Below, in pieces: positions 17,003 to 28,176 of a DNA stretch of 64,000 nt. The notes below the pieces were generated by a model. The model was given only the letters and a program-made list of their open reading frames with translations, was not told the origin of the DNA and searched no databases. This DNA comes from Halomonas sp. JB37. Lineage in GTDB: Bacteria; Pseudomonadota; Gammaproteobacteria; Pseudomonadales; Halomonadaceae. The translations under genes and the position numbers were made by a program. The stretch spans positions 3,472,001-3,536,000 of the forward strand of contig NZ_NRGW01000001.1 in assembly GCF_002332255.1 (NCBI RefSeq), given 5' to 3'. Within the stretch, counting starts at the first letter, position 1. Every line of letters starts with the position of its first letter.

Positions 17003-17500
17003 TTAGTTATATTGCACCTGCAAGGCTCTAAGCATAGTGAATATGTCTTGGTAAATCACTCCAAACTGAAGACACACATCCGGCAGTTTAATTTGATTAC
17101 GTGACTCCGGGCGCGACTCCTCTAACGTAACGACAGTGGATCCGTTCACCACGGCATACGCCACCAGCCAGCCATCCGCGCCAGTCGCGAATTTCGCCTT
17201 GGCGGCATCAAAAAACTGGGGGTTACGCTGAACCCAAAGCATGACCTCGGTATAGGCAGAGACCACAGCGGCATTATTGCAACTTAAAAAGAAACCAGCA
17301 GGCACCGAATCATGAACCCACTTAACCAGTTCGTCGTCATCACGCCCTTGCAATAGCTCCTGCCGATTGCGGTCTAAGCTATTTACGCGTCCGGCAAGAT
17401 GTTGAGTCAACAAGCTATTCCAAAAACCAGGGCATAGATCAAATGCGTAATAGCTATTTTTAGCGGTAATCAGTACATCCGAGTCAATGATATAGCTCAT
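17003..17500 (-). CDS. DUF4411 PIN-like protein, probable toxin
   Basis: A 165-residue PIN-like protein. The N-terminus MSYIIDSDVLITAKNSYY holds the PIN-type acidic residue Asp6 and the DUF4411-typical A-K-N-x-Y-Y; later ATGADGWLVAYAV and VVTLEESRPESRNQIKLPDVC supply further conserved acidic positions, ending with FTMLRAL. DUF4411 proteins are typically encoded with an XRE/ImmA partner as a toxin-antitoxin-like pair. Its start overlaps the stop of that partner by 4 bases (17497-17500), indicating translational coupling. RNase activity is inferred from fold only. Confidence 0.82.
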   Translation of the reverse strand: MSYIIDSDVLITAKNSYYAFDLCPGFWNSLLTQHLAGRVNSLDRNRQELLQGRDDDELVKWVHDSVPAGFFLSCNNAAVVSAYTEVMLWVQRNPQFFDAAKAKFATGADGWLVAYAVVNGSTVVTLEESRPESRNQIKLPDVCLQFGVIYQDIFTMLRALQVQYN

Positions 17501-18657
17501 CGGGGAAGCTCCACACCAAGCCGCTGGGCATACTCCTGGAACGCACCGCCTTTTAGCCCCGTCAGTTCGTAAGCTTGTCGAAAGCCAATGCGCCCCTCTT
17601 TAGCAGCGCGAATTACCTGCAACGCAAACTTTTTGCCCACACGCGCATTCTGGTTATTGTAGAAATCACCACCACTGCTAGCCGCCTGCTTTTGCTGACG
17701 CTCCTGCTGCACATAGGCCGCATAAAATTCAAAGAAGTACTGACGTTCGACTAGACGCAAGTCTATCGCTCGGCGACCTACAACAATAGGACTAACCTTA
17801 AACTGGCGTGCCAGCAAACTGAAAGGCGCTTCCTCCCGGCGAACATTCGGCCAGGATTGGCGGAGCTCTGCCTCTGGCACCAGAAACTCCGCTGCCGCAC
17901 GGTCGCAAAAGTTTTCGATCTCGCCCCCATCTGGAAAGATACCGGGGAAACCCGATAGTCCAGATCCCTGACTTCCGAGCCAGATATGTGCCAACTCATG
18001 TGCCAGCGTAAACATTTGGGCAGATTTTGCGTCTGCGCCGTTGACGAAAATTAACGGTGCGAACTCATCGCTGAGAGCAAATCCCCGAAATTCATCAACA
18101 TTCAGAACACGATGAGTATTATTGCCTACCACACCGTTGATAATCGCTAAGATCCCCTGCGCTTCAATCGCGGTTCGCAAGGCACTAATAGCCTCTTGCC
18201 AGGTTCGCGCTTGATTCGCCCAGCCATCTTCTAAGTCCAGCAACCTTCTCATTTCACGGCCAATGGCCGCTGGGTCATCAGTCAGACGAGCGCTACCCAC
18301 AAAATCAAACCCTGATACCTCGCATTCAATACGGGTTTCACGCAGCCAGGCTTGCCGCTGCTGCATCGCATAAATAGTGTCCAACAGGTCGGGGCTGATA
18401 GAACCCACGTACTGATTGCCCAAGGTGCGAAAGTCAGTAATCGGCATGGGGATAAGCGGCGGTTCTGGCAGAAACAAATAGCCAAAGGGCACGTGCGTTG
18501 CTCTGGCAAAATCTTCCAGTTGCTTGAACGTGGGCAACACTTCACCCCGCTCCCAGTCACCCAACTTGGGAAATCTACCGGTAAGATCTTCTATCGCCAG
18601 ATGTGCGCGCTGGCGCGCCCATTGCACCAGCTCAGGATTAACCGCCACACGATTCAT
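17497..18657 (-). CDS. XRE/ImmA-IrrE family metalloprotease-regulator, probable antitoxin
   Basis: A 386-residue protein. Residues about 1-65 form a helix-turn-helix-like region (LAIEDLTGRFPKLGDWERGE then PTFKQLEDFARATHVPFGYL); the central DUF955 peptidase domain carries the zinc motif HELAH at 220-224 within FTLAHELAHIWLG; the C-terminal half has FCDRAAAEFLVPE, the third ligand region, and FKVSPIVVGRRAIDL. Relatives cleave repressors in mobile elements or act as antitoxin-like partners of DUF4411 toxins. It lies 91 bases after hsdS and overlaps the DUF4411 gene. It may sense loss or damage of the restriction locus; that is inference. Confidence 0.85.
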   Translation of the reverse strand: MNRVAVNPELVQWARQRAHLAIEDLTGRFPKLGDWERGEVLPTFKQLEDFARATHVPFGYLFLPEPPLIPMPITDFRTLGNQYVGSISPDLLDTIYAMQQRQAWLRETRIECEVSGFDFVGSARLTDDPAAIGREMRRLLDLEDGWANQARTWQEAISALRTAIEAQGILAIINGVVGNNTHRVLNVDEFRGFALSDEFAPLIFVNGADAKSAQMFTLAHELAHIWLGSQGSGLSGFPGIFPDGGEIENFCDRAAAEFLVPEAELRQSWPNVRREEAPFSLLARQFKVSPIVVGRRAIDLRLVERQYFFEFYAAYVQQERQQKQAASSGGDFYNNQNARVGKKFALQVIRAAKEGRIGFRQAYELTGLKGGAFQEYAQRLGVELPR

Positions 18658-18748
18658 AACATCACCTCTGGCACCAGTATAGCTAGCCAGTCAGCGCCGG
18701 TTAAGCCGACGTTAGTAATGCATCCGCCAAGCCCGGTATGATCAAGAA

Positions 18749-20029
18749 TCAAGCAACCTCCAATTGGCCAGTCACGGCGGCTGTTATTAGGGCTGAGCGG
18801 TATTCTTCGAGCCGTTCGACAGAGCACCTTACTTTTTCAACATGGCCATCAAGCTTTGCACAGGTACTTTCGATAAAGTTGACGATTCGCTGTTGTTCGA
18901 TTCTATCCGTGGGATGTGGGATTAGAAGATTTGCATACCTGTCAGCACTAATGTTTTGAATCGTGCTTTGTATGAAAGTTGACTGTACCCATTCCCAATA
19001 GTGCTTAGAGTTAAGAAACCAGTAGAAGAACCTAGCATCATACTTCGCGCTAATTCGAGCGCGAATCAAGTAACCAGCATAACAGGCGATACCCCACGAT
19101 TCCTTGTAGATAAAACTCTTCCCAACGGTTGCACCACTACGCGCTAAAAGGATGTCATTAGGTTGTAGCAAATACCCTTTCGCAACTTCAGGAGGCAGGG
19201 TACAGTAAGTTTCGTCGCGCAGTCGTCCCAACTTATCAACATCAGTAATCCTGACAAAACGTGGCCATGAAGGTTCATCAAATTCTGCAGCAGCATTTGC
19301 TCCATAAGAAAGAGGTGCCGAGGTGACAAATTTGAGTCGTCTCACCTCCCAATGCTCTGGAATACTCCCTAGCCAATCACTGCCGGAGGGTCTCATAGGA
19401 ACGTCGGGATTTAGCCCCTTGGTAACGGCACGAGTGATCAGGGCCTGGCGCTTTTCAGCCAGCCGATTTCGTAAGGCGCGCTTCTTTTTGATCAAACCGT
19501 CAATCTGGGCGGTTTTTTTATCCAGAAATTGCGCGATGCGTTGTTGGGCTTCGAGGGAAGGCAAAGGGAGTGGTTGGTGACCTACAATTTCCCAATCAGC
19601 CCGAGGCATTTTTGACCCAAAGGTTTCCGCATCAATGCTGTCGATGAATCCTTTGGACACGAGGACATAGAAAAGAAAACGGGGAAGAACGATATCCGAG
19701 GGCCGGAGGCAAAGCAGTTCACCAGAGCTCACGCCGTTAAAACCGGCGTGATAAACCTTGGCAAGATAAGGTCGAAGTTTGTTGAGCAGTACATCATCAA
19801 CCTGAAACTTCCGTCCATACGCCTCCGCAGGCCGTGGTTGATCGTTCAACAGTTTTCCAGTCCACGAGGCGATATCTTCGTTAGATATATATGGCTGACC
19901 CGCCTGCTCCTCAGCCGTGGGCCTCTCAGTTGATAGCCGAACGCTCCACTTGAGCCAATCGCTTTTCCAGCCACTTGGTAAGGCCCCCACCCAAGCGGGC
20001 AGTTCATCGCTTCTGGCGAAATAGCTCAT
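18749..20029 (-). CDS. hsdS: Type I restriction-modification specificity subunit S
   Basis: A 426-residue two-target specificity subunit. TRD1 occupies about residues 1-165 (LPSGWKSDWLKWSV opening), followed by conserved region 1, a coiled coil (EAQQRIAQFLDKKTAQIDGL then KKRALRNRLAEKRQALITRA). TRD2 starts at GSIPEHWEVRRLKF and ends before conserved region 2 (IEQQRIVNFIESTCAKLDGH...LEEYRSALITAAVTG). The two halves repeat each other in the usual HsdS manner, each reading one half of a bipartite site. ATG at 20029 overlaps the hsdM stop by 4 bases. The second TRD is visibly more AT-rich, typical of swapped target domains. Confidence 0.95.
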   Translation of the reverse strand: MSYFARSDELPAWVGALPSGWKSDWLKWSVRLSTERPTAEEQAGQPYISNEDIASWTGKLLNDQPRPAEAYGRKFQVDDVLLNKLRPYLAKVYHAGFNGVSSGELLCLRPSDIVLPRFLFYVLVSKGFIDSIDAETFGSKMPRADWEIVGHQPLPLPSLEAQQRIAQFLDKKTAQIDGLIKKKRALRNRLAEKRQALITRAVTKGLNPDVPMRPSGSDWLGSIPEHWEVRRLKFVTSAPLSYGANAAAEFDEPSWPRFVRITDVDKLGRLRDETYCTLPPEVAKGYLLQPNDILLARSGATVGKSFIYKESWGIACYAGYLIRARISAKYDARFFYWFLNSKHYWEWVQSTFIQSTIQNISADRYANLLIPHPTDRIEQQRIVNFIESTCAKLDGHVEKVRCSVERLEEYRSALITAAVTGQLEVA

Positions 20030-22212
20030 CCCACCAACCCCTTCAATAGCCCGGCAATCTCACCTTCCAACTCGTTGATCTCCGACTCGATCTCCTCCAG
20101 TGGACGTGGTGGCTTATAAGTGTAGAAATGCCGGTTGATCGGAATCTCATACCCGACCTTGGTTTTGCTGTAGTCCACCCAGGCATCCAGCACGTGCGGT
20201 AACACTTCGTTCGCCATATATTCGTCGATATGAGCGCGGAAAGCCTCCACTAACTCGTCGTTGGGCTTATCTGGCCCCATTTGCATGGGCAGAGGCAGTC
20301 GTGTGCCTGGGGGTAATGGTATGTTTTCCGTGTCGCGTAGTTCGCTATCCGGCTCTGGGCGGCCCTTGCTGTCGCGGCAAATTTCAGCGTTAGCGTCGCG
20401 TTCACCCAGGGCATTAAAGATGGCTTTTTTGATCGTTCCCGGAATTTTTAGCCCAATTTTGTTGCCTGCAGCCGTCAGGTCAGCATCGAAGATGGCGCGG
20501 TCACTGTATTGGCCTTTGGCTTCTAGGGTCGCCAACACGTTTTTAATCGCCGCTTGTAGTGCTCGCCCGTCTTCAATCTCTCGTTCTGCCGCTGCTTCGT
20601 TCTTGCGCTTTTTGGAAGTAGCCAGGTTGGCAAAGGCGGTCAGTTCGTCCAGCCGGGCAATGCGTTCCGGTGTGGCCTCGAAGTTCATGCGCAGCGGGCG
20701 CTCTACGGTCACTTTTAGGAAGCCAAATTCGCGGTTTTCGAAAACACGCGATACCACACGGATTTCGCGCTCGCCGGTTTTATGATCGGTGATCACTTCT
20801 GCCTGTTCACCATCCTGGTAGTTGCCGTAAAGGCGCGTTAGTTCGCGGATTTGCTCTTCGGTGATTTCGTTACGCTTGTTATTAAGGCTTTTACCCATAC
20901 GTTGGGAAAAACGCGTGCCATCAATCAACTGCACCTTGCCACGACGTTCGGGCGCTTTACGATTGGTGACCAGCCAGACATAAGTGAAAATACCGGTGTT
21001 GTAGAACAGCTGATCAGGCAGCGCAACGATGGTATCCAGCCAGTCGTTTTCGATAATCCAGCGGCGAATATTAGAGGGGCCAGAACCTGCATCACCGGAA
21101 AACAGCGGCGAGCCGTTGAAGACGATGGCTATCTTAGAGCCAGTCGCGTCTTCGTTGTCTTCGGCATAGGGATGCATCTTTTCGATCATATGCTGCAAAA
21201 ACAGCAGCGAGCCATCGTTGATGGCGGGTAGCCCGGCACCAAAGCGGCCGGCAAACCCCATCTCCTTCTGTTCCTTCTCGACAACGGTTTTCTGATCTTT
21301 CCATTCCACGCCAAAGGGTGGATTAGCGAGCATGTAGTGAAAGCTGTGGCCCTGAAAACCGTCGCGGGTTTTGCCATCCCCCAGGGTGTCACCTAATACG
21401 ATACTACTGGTGTCTTCATCCTTGATCAGCATATCCGAGCAGCAGATCGCCCAGGATTCGTCGTTATACTCCTGTCCGTATAGAGCCAGATTCGCTTGAT
21501 CATTCTGATCAAGAATGAATTTTTCAGATTCCGACAACATCCCGCCCGTACCACAGGTCGGGTCATAAATGGTACGAAAGATGCCGGGCTTGTAGACATC
21601 CTGTTCGCCAGTATAAACGAGATTGGCCATCAGTCGGATGACCTCACGTGGAGTAAAGTGATCCCCTGCTTCCTCATTGGCCTGTTCGTTAAAGCGCATC
21701 ACCAGATGCTCAAACAAATAGCCCATTTGCAGATTGTCGATACGTTTCGGGTGCAGATCCACCTCGGCCATCGCCTTCACAATAGTGAACAAGCGGTTGC
21801 TGGCATCGAGCTTTTCAATTTGATCCGTAAACTTAAAACGCTCAAAAATAGCGCGCGCAGTAGGTGAAAACCCGTTGATGTAAGCAACCAAGTTGGGGGC
21901 AATATTTTCAGGGTCACCCAATAGCTTTTCGAAGGTGAAGGGGCTGGTGTTATATAGCGGATGTGATCGATTCGGGTCAGCGGCTTTACCCAGCAGCTTC
22001 TCCATGGCGTTTTCGGGCGTATTGCGGGCAAGCAGTTTCTCGTGCTCTGCTAAAACCTTATCCTTAGTCGGCTCAAGCACACAATCCAGACGGCGTAGCA
22101 CCACCATGGGCAGCATGACTAACCGGTATTGCGGTGGACGATAAGGGCCACGCAGTCGATTGGCGATTTCCCAGATGTGGCCTTTCAGTTGATCATGTAC
22201 CAACATGTTCAT
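20026..22212 (-). CDS. hsdM: Type I restriction-modification DNA methyltransferase subunit M
   Basis: A 728-residue N6-adenine methyltransferase. The helical N-terminal HsdM domain precedes GDHFTPREVIRLM, SAM-binding motif I DPTCGTGG at 217-224 and catalytic motif IV NPPF at 297-300; GNIRRWIIENDWLDTIVALP-like sequence and FTYVWLVTN follow. The C-terminal extension of about 200 residues has a helical end (EEIESEINELEGEIAGLLKG) that should pack against HsdS. First gene of the operon; the 190 bases upstream are AT-rich and free of other genes, the likely promoter. It protects host DNA and, with HsdR, forms the restriction complex. Confidence 0.95.
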   Translation of the reverse strand: MNMLVHDQLKGHIWEIANRLRGPYRPPQYRLVMLPMVVLRRLDCVLEPTKDKVLAEHEKLLARNTPENAMEKLLGKAADPNRSHPLYNTSPFTFEKLLGDPENIAPNLVAYINGFSPTARAIFERFKFTDQIEKLDASNRLFTIVKAMAEVDLHPKRIDNLQMGYLFEHLVMRFNEQANEEAGDHFTPREVIRLMANLVYTGEQDVYKPGIFRTIYDPTCGTGGMLSESEKFILDQNDQANLALYGQEYNDESWAICCSDMLIKDEDTSSIVLGDTLGDGKTRDGFQGHSFHYMLANPPFGVEWKDQKTVVEKEQKEMGFAGRFGAGLPAINDGSLLFLQHMIEKMHPYAEDNEDATGSKIAIVFNGSPLFSGDAGSGPSNIRRWIIENDWLDTIVALPDQLFYNTGIFTYVWLVTNRKAPERRGKVQLIDGTRFSQRMGKSLNNKRNEITEEQIRELTRLYGNYQDGEQAEVITDHKTGEREIRVVSRVFENREFGFLKVTVERPLRMNFEATPERIARLDELTAFANLATSKKRKNEAAAEREIEDGRALQAAIKNVLATLEAKGQYSDRAIFDADLTAAGNKIGLKIPGTIKKAIFNALGERDANAEICRDSKGRPEPDSELRDTENIPLPPGTRLPLPMQMGPDKPNDELVEAFRAHIDEYMANEVLPHVLDAWVDYSKTKVGYEIPINRHFYTYKPPRPLEEIESEINELEGEIAGLLKGLVG

Positions 22213-22403
22213 AACTATAACCCCAGAACAAAAACAATAAAATTCAAATATTTATATTAATTCAATATTCGCCATGCTGCTTCATTATCTACACCCAGCG
22301 CATACCAAGCAGGCCTTACAAAATAGTTGTAGAGCCTGAAAACTTTGCTAGTTTTTGCGTTGCCGCAATCGTACTAGCTTCTCGGCAGCCTAAACAGCTG
22401 TGC

Positions 22404-22433
22404 AAAGAAAAAGCCACCCGAACACTGGATGGC
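22404..22433 (-). terminator. Intrinsic terminator of guaBA
   Basis: Read on the minus strand, GCCATCC, a 7-nt loop and GGGTGGC form a 7-bp stem (one G-T pair) followed by TTTTTCTTTG. It lies 36 bases past the guaA stop codon. Confidence 0.8.
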
Positions 22434-22468
22434 TTTGCTTTCCTTCAGGCTACATCACCTCGCGAAAA

Positions 22469-24046
22469 TCACTCCCACTCAATAGTAGCAGGCGGCTTAC
22501 TACTCACATCATAAGTCACCCGAGAAACCCCTGCCAACTCATTGATAATCCTATTGGATACCTTCTCCAGCAGCTCATAGGGCAGGTGCGCCCAGCGGGC
22601 GGTCATGAAGTCGATGGTTTCTACCGCGCGTAGCGCGATGACCCATTCGTAGCGGCGGCCGTCGCCTACTACACCTACGGATTTCACCGGCAGGAAAACG
22701 GCAAACGCTTGGCTGGTTTTTTCGTACCAGCCGGAGGCGCGTAGCTCTTCGATGAAGATGGCGTCGGCATCGCGGAGGATGTCGGCGTACTCTTTTTTGA
22801 CTTCACCCAGGATACGCACGCCCAGGCCGGGGCCGGGGAATGGGTGGCGGTAGACCATATCGTAGGGCAGGCCGAGTTCCAGGCCGAGTTTGCGCACTTC
22901 ATCTTTAAACAGTTCGCGCAACGGCTCGACCAGCTTGAGCTTCATGGTGTCCGGCAGGCCACCCACGTTGTGGTGGGATTTAATCACGTGCGATTTGCCG
23001 GTTTTAGAGGCGGCGGATTCGATCACGTCCGGGTAGATGGTGCCCTGGGCCAGGAACTCGACGCCGTCGATTTTATTGGCTTCTTCATCGAACACGTCGA
23101 TAAAGGTGTTGCCGATGATTTTGCGCTTGGCTTCGGGATCGCTTTCGCCTTTCAGCTTACCCAGGAACAGGTCTTCAGCGTCAACGCGGATCACCTTCAC
23201 GCCCATGTGCTTGGCGAAGGTTTCCATGACCTGGTCGCCCTCCTGCTTACGCAGTAGGCCGTTGTCGACGAATACGCAGGTCAGCTGGGTGCCAATCGCT
23301 TTGTGCAGCAGTGCCGCCACAACAGAGGAATCGACACCGCCGGAAAGGCCGAGCAGTACGTGGCGGTCGCCGACTTGGTCACGTACGCGCTGTACCTGGT
23401 CTTCGATGATTTGCGCAGGCGTCCACAGCTTCTCGGCTTTACAGATATTCAGCACGAAGTGCTCAAGAATGCGCTGGCCTTGCAGCGTGTGGGTCACTTC
23501 CGGGTGGAACTGTACGCCGTAGAACTGCTTCTCTTCCCAGGCCATCGCGGCGATGGGGCAGCTGGGAGTGGAAGCCGTTACGGTGAAGGTATCCGGCGCT
23601 TTGGCCACCTTGTCGCCGTGGCTCATCCACACGTCTAACAGAGTCTTGCCGGAAGCGGTGTCTACGTGGTCTTTAATGCCGTTAAACAGCGCATTATCGA
23701 CGTCGATCTGGATCTGCGCGTAACCGAACTCGCTTTGGTTGGAGCCTTCCACTTTACCGCCCAGCTGCTCGGCCATGGTCTGCATGCCGTAGCAGATACC
23801 AAATACCGGCAGGCCCATTTCAAACACGCACTGGGGCGCCCGCGGGGAGTCCAATTCGGTCACGGACTCCGGCCCACCGGCTAAGATAATGCCGTTAGGG
23901 TTGTACTCGCGGATCTCTTCTTCGGTGATATCAAACGCGCGGACTTCGGAAAATACGCCGATCTCGCGAACGCGGCGGGCGATCAGCTGGGTGTACTGTG
24001 AGCCGAAGTCGAGAATCAGGATCTTGTGGGCGTGAATGTCACTCAT
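22469..24046 (-). CDS. guaA: GMP synthase (glutamine-hydrolysing)
   Basis: A 525-residue enzyme converting XMP to GMP with glutamine and ATP. Class I glutamine amidotransferase domain (residues about 8-200): [18 protein letters not shown], oxyanion/nucleophile GICYGMQ with the catalytic Cys, and FHPEVTHT. The ATP pyrophosphatase domain opens with the PP-loop [10 protein letters not shown]; the C-terminal dimerisation domain ends in PPATIEWE, as in nearly all GuaA. ATG at 24046 is used; a frame extending to 24091 adds 15 residues with no family match. It lies 96 bases after guaB in the classic guaBA operon. Its 3' end is a known integration site and borders the restriction island here. Confidence 0.97.
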   Translation of the reverse strand: MSDIHAHKILILDFGSQYTQLIARRVREIGVFSEVRAFDITEEEIREYNPNGIILAGGPESVTELDSPRAPQCVFEMGLPVFGICYGMQTMAEQLGGKVEGSNQSEFGYAQIQIDVDNALFNGIKDHVDTASGKTLLDVWMSHGDKVAKAPDTFTVTASTPSCPIAAMAWEEKQFYGVQFHPEVTHTLQGQRILEHFVLNICKAEKLWTPAQIIEDQVQRVRDQVGDRHVLLGLSGGVDSSVVAALLHKAIGTQLTCVFVDNGLLRKQEGDQVMETFAKHMGVKVIRVDAEDLFLGKLKGESDPEAKRKIIGNTFIDVFDEEANKIDGVEFLAQGTIYPDVIESAASKTGKSHVIKSHHNVGGLPDTMKLKLVEPLRELFKDEVRKLGLELGLPYDMVYRHPFPGPGLGVRILGEVKKEYADILRDADAIFIEELRASGWYEKTSQAFAVFLPVKSVGVVGDGRRYEWVIALRAVETIDFMTARWAHLPYELLEKVSNRIINELAGVSRVTYDVSSKPPATIEWE

Positions 24047-24142
24047 GGCGGGGTCTCGGTTAAGCGGTGTGGGTGCCGCTGGTAAGGCCAAAAAGCAAGC
24101 GGCGGGGCAAAGCCCGCCGCGCCATCTATCTAAACGTGCTGG

Positions 24143-25750
<1,608 letters not shown>

Positions 25751-25809
25751 TTAATGATAGGCTTAACCCGCTGTTATTTATTTACGATTCGGCTTTTTGA
25801 GATTAAATC

Positions 25810-27150
25810 ATGCCAGAGCTTCCCCAGGCGCTTTCCGTTAGCCAACTCAACCAGCGTGCCAAGCAAACCCTTGAGCGCGATGTGGGCGAAGTGTGGGTGG
25901 AAGGCGAGCTTTCTAACGTCTCTCGCCCGGCATCGGGCCATGTCTATTTCACGTTGAAAGATGACCGGGCGCAGATTCGCTGCGCGCTGTTTCGTCAGCG
26001 GGCGCGGTTTGTCTCGGCACCCATGCGCGATGGTGATCAGGTGAAGCTGCGTGGGCGGGTGTCGCTGTTCGAACCGCGCGGCGATTATCAGCTGATTGCC
26101 GACGCGGTGCAGGCGGCGGGCCTGGGTGAGCTGTTGGCGGCGTTTGAACGCTTAAAAGCGCAGCTGGAAGGCGAAGGCGTGTTTGCCAATACCCGCCCAC
26201 TGCCCTTTCCGCCCCGCAAGCTGTTGATTTTAAGCTCCGCGACCGGAGCCGCCATTCGCGATGTGCTGGCGGTGCTGGAAGCCCGTTGGCCGCTGGCGGA
26301 TGTCACGCTGATTCCCGTGCCGGTACAGGGAGCTGAAGCAGCCCCGGCAATGATATCGGCACTAGCGTTACTCAACCGACAGGCGCGATTAGACCCCGAG
26401 CGCGATGTGATTCTCATGACCCGCGGCGGTGGGAGCCTTGAAGACCTGTGGGCGTTTAATAGCGAGCATTTGGCGCGGGCGATTTTCCATTCCCGGCTAC
26501 CGGTGATGTCGGCGGTGGGCCACGAAGTGGATATTACCCTGGCAGATTTTGCCGCCGATATGCGCGCTCCCACCCCTTCTGCCGCTGCTGAGCGCCTGGT
26601 GCCGGATCAAAACACTCTTAAGCGCCAGCTTGAGCATCAACACAGCCGTTTGCAGCGAGCCATGCAGGCACGCCTGGAACGCGATAGCCAACGCCTAGAT
26701 ACCCTGCGCGCCAAGCTGCGCCACCCCGGCGAGCAGCTTAACCGCCAGCGCCAGCATTTAACTGGCCTTAATCAGCGTTTGAATCGCGCCATGCAGCAAA
26801 CGCTCGACCAGCAAAAAGCGCAAGTAACACAGCTGAGCAGACGGTTAACCAGCCAGGATATGACGCGCCTGCACCGTGCAGAAAAGGAACGCGTCAGCCA
26901 GCTGCAGCGCCGCCTGGGTACGGCGATGCAGCGCCAGCTCGAGAGTAGACAGGCAAGACTAACCAGCGCTGCGCGGGAGCTCAATGCAGTCAGCCCACTG
27001 GCCGTATTGGGGCGAGGCTATGCGATTGCCCAGGATGAACAGGGCCAGGTGGTTCGACGCGCGTCGGATACCCAGCCAGGTCAAAAGCTCACCGTGAAGC
27101 TTGCGGAAGGCAGATTAAATGTCGAAGTTAAGCGGCGCTTAAAATCCTGA
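25810..27150 (+). CDS. xseA: Exodeoxyribonuclease VII large subunit
   Basis: A 446-residue single-strand exonuclease subunit. An N-terminal OB fold (residues about 5-105; VWVEGELSNVSRPASGHVYF then LKDDRAQIRCALFR) binds DNA. The catalytic XseA domain has SSATGAAIRDVL, the DVILMTRGGGSLEDLWAFN block, SAVGHEVDITLADFAADMRA and PTPSAAAE. A long coiled coil (about 270-395) and a final VLGRGYAIAQ segment follow. Length matches the E. coli protein. Divergent from guaB. Together with XseB, which is not in this window, it degrades ssDNA and acts in mismatch repair and recombination. Confidence 0.96.
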   Translation: MPELPQALSVSQLNQRAKQTLERDVGEVWVEGELSNVSRPASGHVYFTLKDDRAQIRCALFRQRARFVSAPMRDGDQVKLRGRVSLFEPRGDYQLIADAVQAAGLGELLAAFERLKAQLEGEGVFANTRPLPFPPRKLLILSSATGAAIRDVLAVLEARWPLADVTLIPVPVQGAEAAPAMISALALLNRQARLDPERDVILMTRGGGSLEDLWAFNSEHLARAIFHSRLPVMSAVGHEVDITLADFAADMRAPTPSAAAERLVPDQNTLKRQLEHQHSRLQRAMQARLERDSQRLDTLRAKLRHPGEQLNRQRQHLTGLNQRLNRAMQQTLDQQKAQVTQLSRRLTSQDMTRLHRAEKERVSQLQRRLGTAMQRQLESRQARLTSAARELNAVSPLAVLGRGYAIAQDEQGQVVRRASDTQPGQKLTVKLAEGRLNVEVKRRLKS

Positions 27151-27159
27151 CACTATTGG

Positions 27160-28077
27160 CTAATAGTGAATATTAGCGTAGGGGAAATTGCCGTCGTCCA
27201 GCAAGAACACTTTGAATGCCTGCCATAGCGGGCTTCGATATCGCTCCGGATGCCAGACCAAAGAAAAAGATCTGGAGAGTGTCAGTTTACTCTCAAGTGC
27301 CACTAACTCGCCGCGCTGAAGCTCGCCCACCACGCTAAGATATGACAAACAACCCAGTCCAAAGCCTGCCTTTACCGATTGCTTGATAGCTTCGCTCTGA
27401 CTGAGTTCCATACGCACCTGCAGCCGCTCAACGTGATGCAATACTGCGGATTCAAACACATCTCGAGTCCCGGAGCCGGGCTCACGGAGAATCCATGCAG
27501 CCTGGTCCAAGTCGGCGTCATCCAACTGTTTTTTCTGCGCCAAAGCGTGCCCAGGAGAGCAGATGATCACCATCTTATCTTTATGCCACGCCTGGCTGAC
27601 TAAACGTGATTCGTGGCACACCCCTTCTATCAAACCGATATCTGCATCAAAATGCAGCAAATCTGTAATGACATCACTCGTATTACGAAGTCTTAAGCGC
27701 AGGTCCACTTCTGAGTGCTCATTACAAAAATTACCTGCCAGAGGAGGCAGTAGGTAAGTACCGATAGTCGTGCTTGCCGACACCATAAGCGTCCCTCGCA
27801 ACCCACCTTCAGGCTCCTCAGCAGCGGCGATGAATTCAGCCATACCATCAAGCAGACGCTCGGCTCTAGGCAAAAGGGATCGTCCTAAATCGTTGAGCCG
27901 TAACCGGCGACCCAGCCGCTCAAAGAGATCAACCCCTAATTGCCGCTCGAAATCAGCCAGTGATTGGCTGGTGGCTGATTGAGACAAGCTTAAGCGCCGA
28001 GCCGCGGCAATCACAGTGCCATCCTGAGCGACACAAACAAAAACCTGGAGCTGGCGAAACGTTACATGCGGTGTCAT
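27160..28077 (-). CDS. LysR-family regulator, YeiE-like
   Basis: A 305-residue LysR protein: helix-turn-helix FRQLQVFVCVAQDGTVIAAA then RRLSLSQSATSQSLADFERQ, and a CysB/YeiE-like effector domain with LMVSASTTIGTYLLPPLAGNF. It is divergently transcribed from a YeiH-type transporter gene, the same arrangement as yeiE-yeiH in enterobacteria, so it most likely controls that exporter. Its 3' end nearly meets xseA, where a small dyad (CACTATT-N4-AATAGTG, 27151-27168) overlaps the stop region and may separate the convergent transcripts. The intergenic 28078-28176 is very AT-rich. Confidence 0.88.
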   Translation of the reverse strand: MTPHVTFRQLQVFVCVAQDGTVIAAARRLSLSQSATSQSLADFERQLGVDLFERLGRRLRLNDLGRSLLPRAERLLDGMAEFIAAAEEPEGGLRGTLMVSASTTIGTYLLPPLAGNFCNEHSEVDLRLRLRNTSDVITDLLHFDADIGLIEGVCHESRLVSQAWHKDKMVIICSPGHALAQKKQLDDADLDQAAWILREPGSGTRDVFESAVLHHVERLQVRMELSQSEAIKQSVKAGFGLGCLSYLSVVGELQRGELVALESKLTLSRSFSLVWHPERYRSPLWQAFKVFLLDDGNFPYANIHY

Positions 28078-28176
28078 ACATCGGCTCTACCGAATAGCTA
28101 TATTATTATTAAATGTTAATGCATAAACTTATTTCTTAATAGACTAACTATAAATCCATATTAAAGGCATTAACTC

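Noticed and set aside
13005..22212. Prophage or complete mobile element
   Set aside because: No integrase, transposase, phage structural or conjugation genes; only restriction and toxin-type genes are present.
23037..23522. Plus-strand frames opposite guaA
   Set aside because: Ser/Thr/Arg-rich antisense reading of a highly conserved gene.
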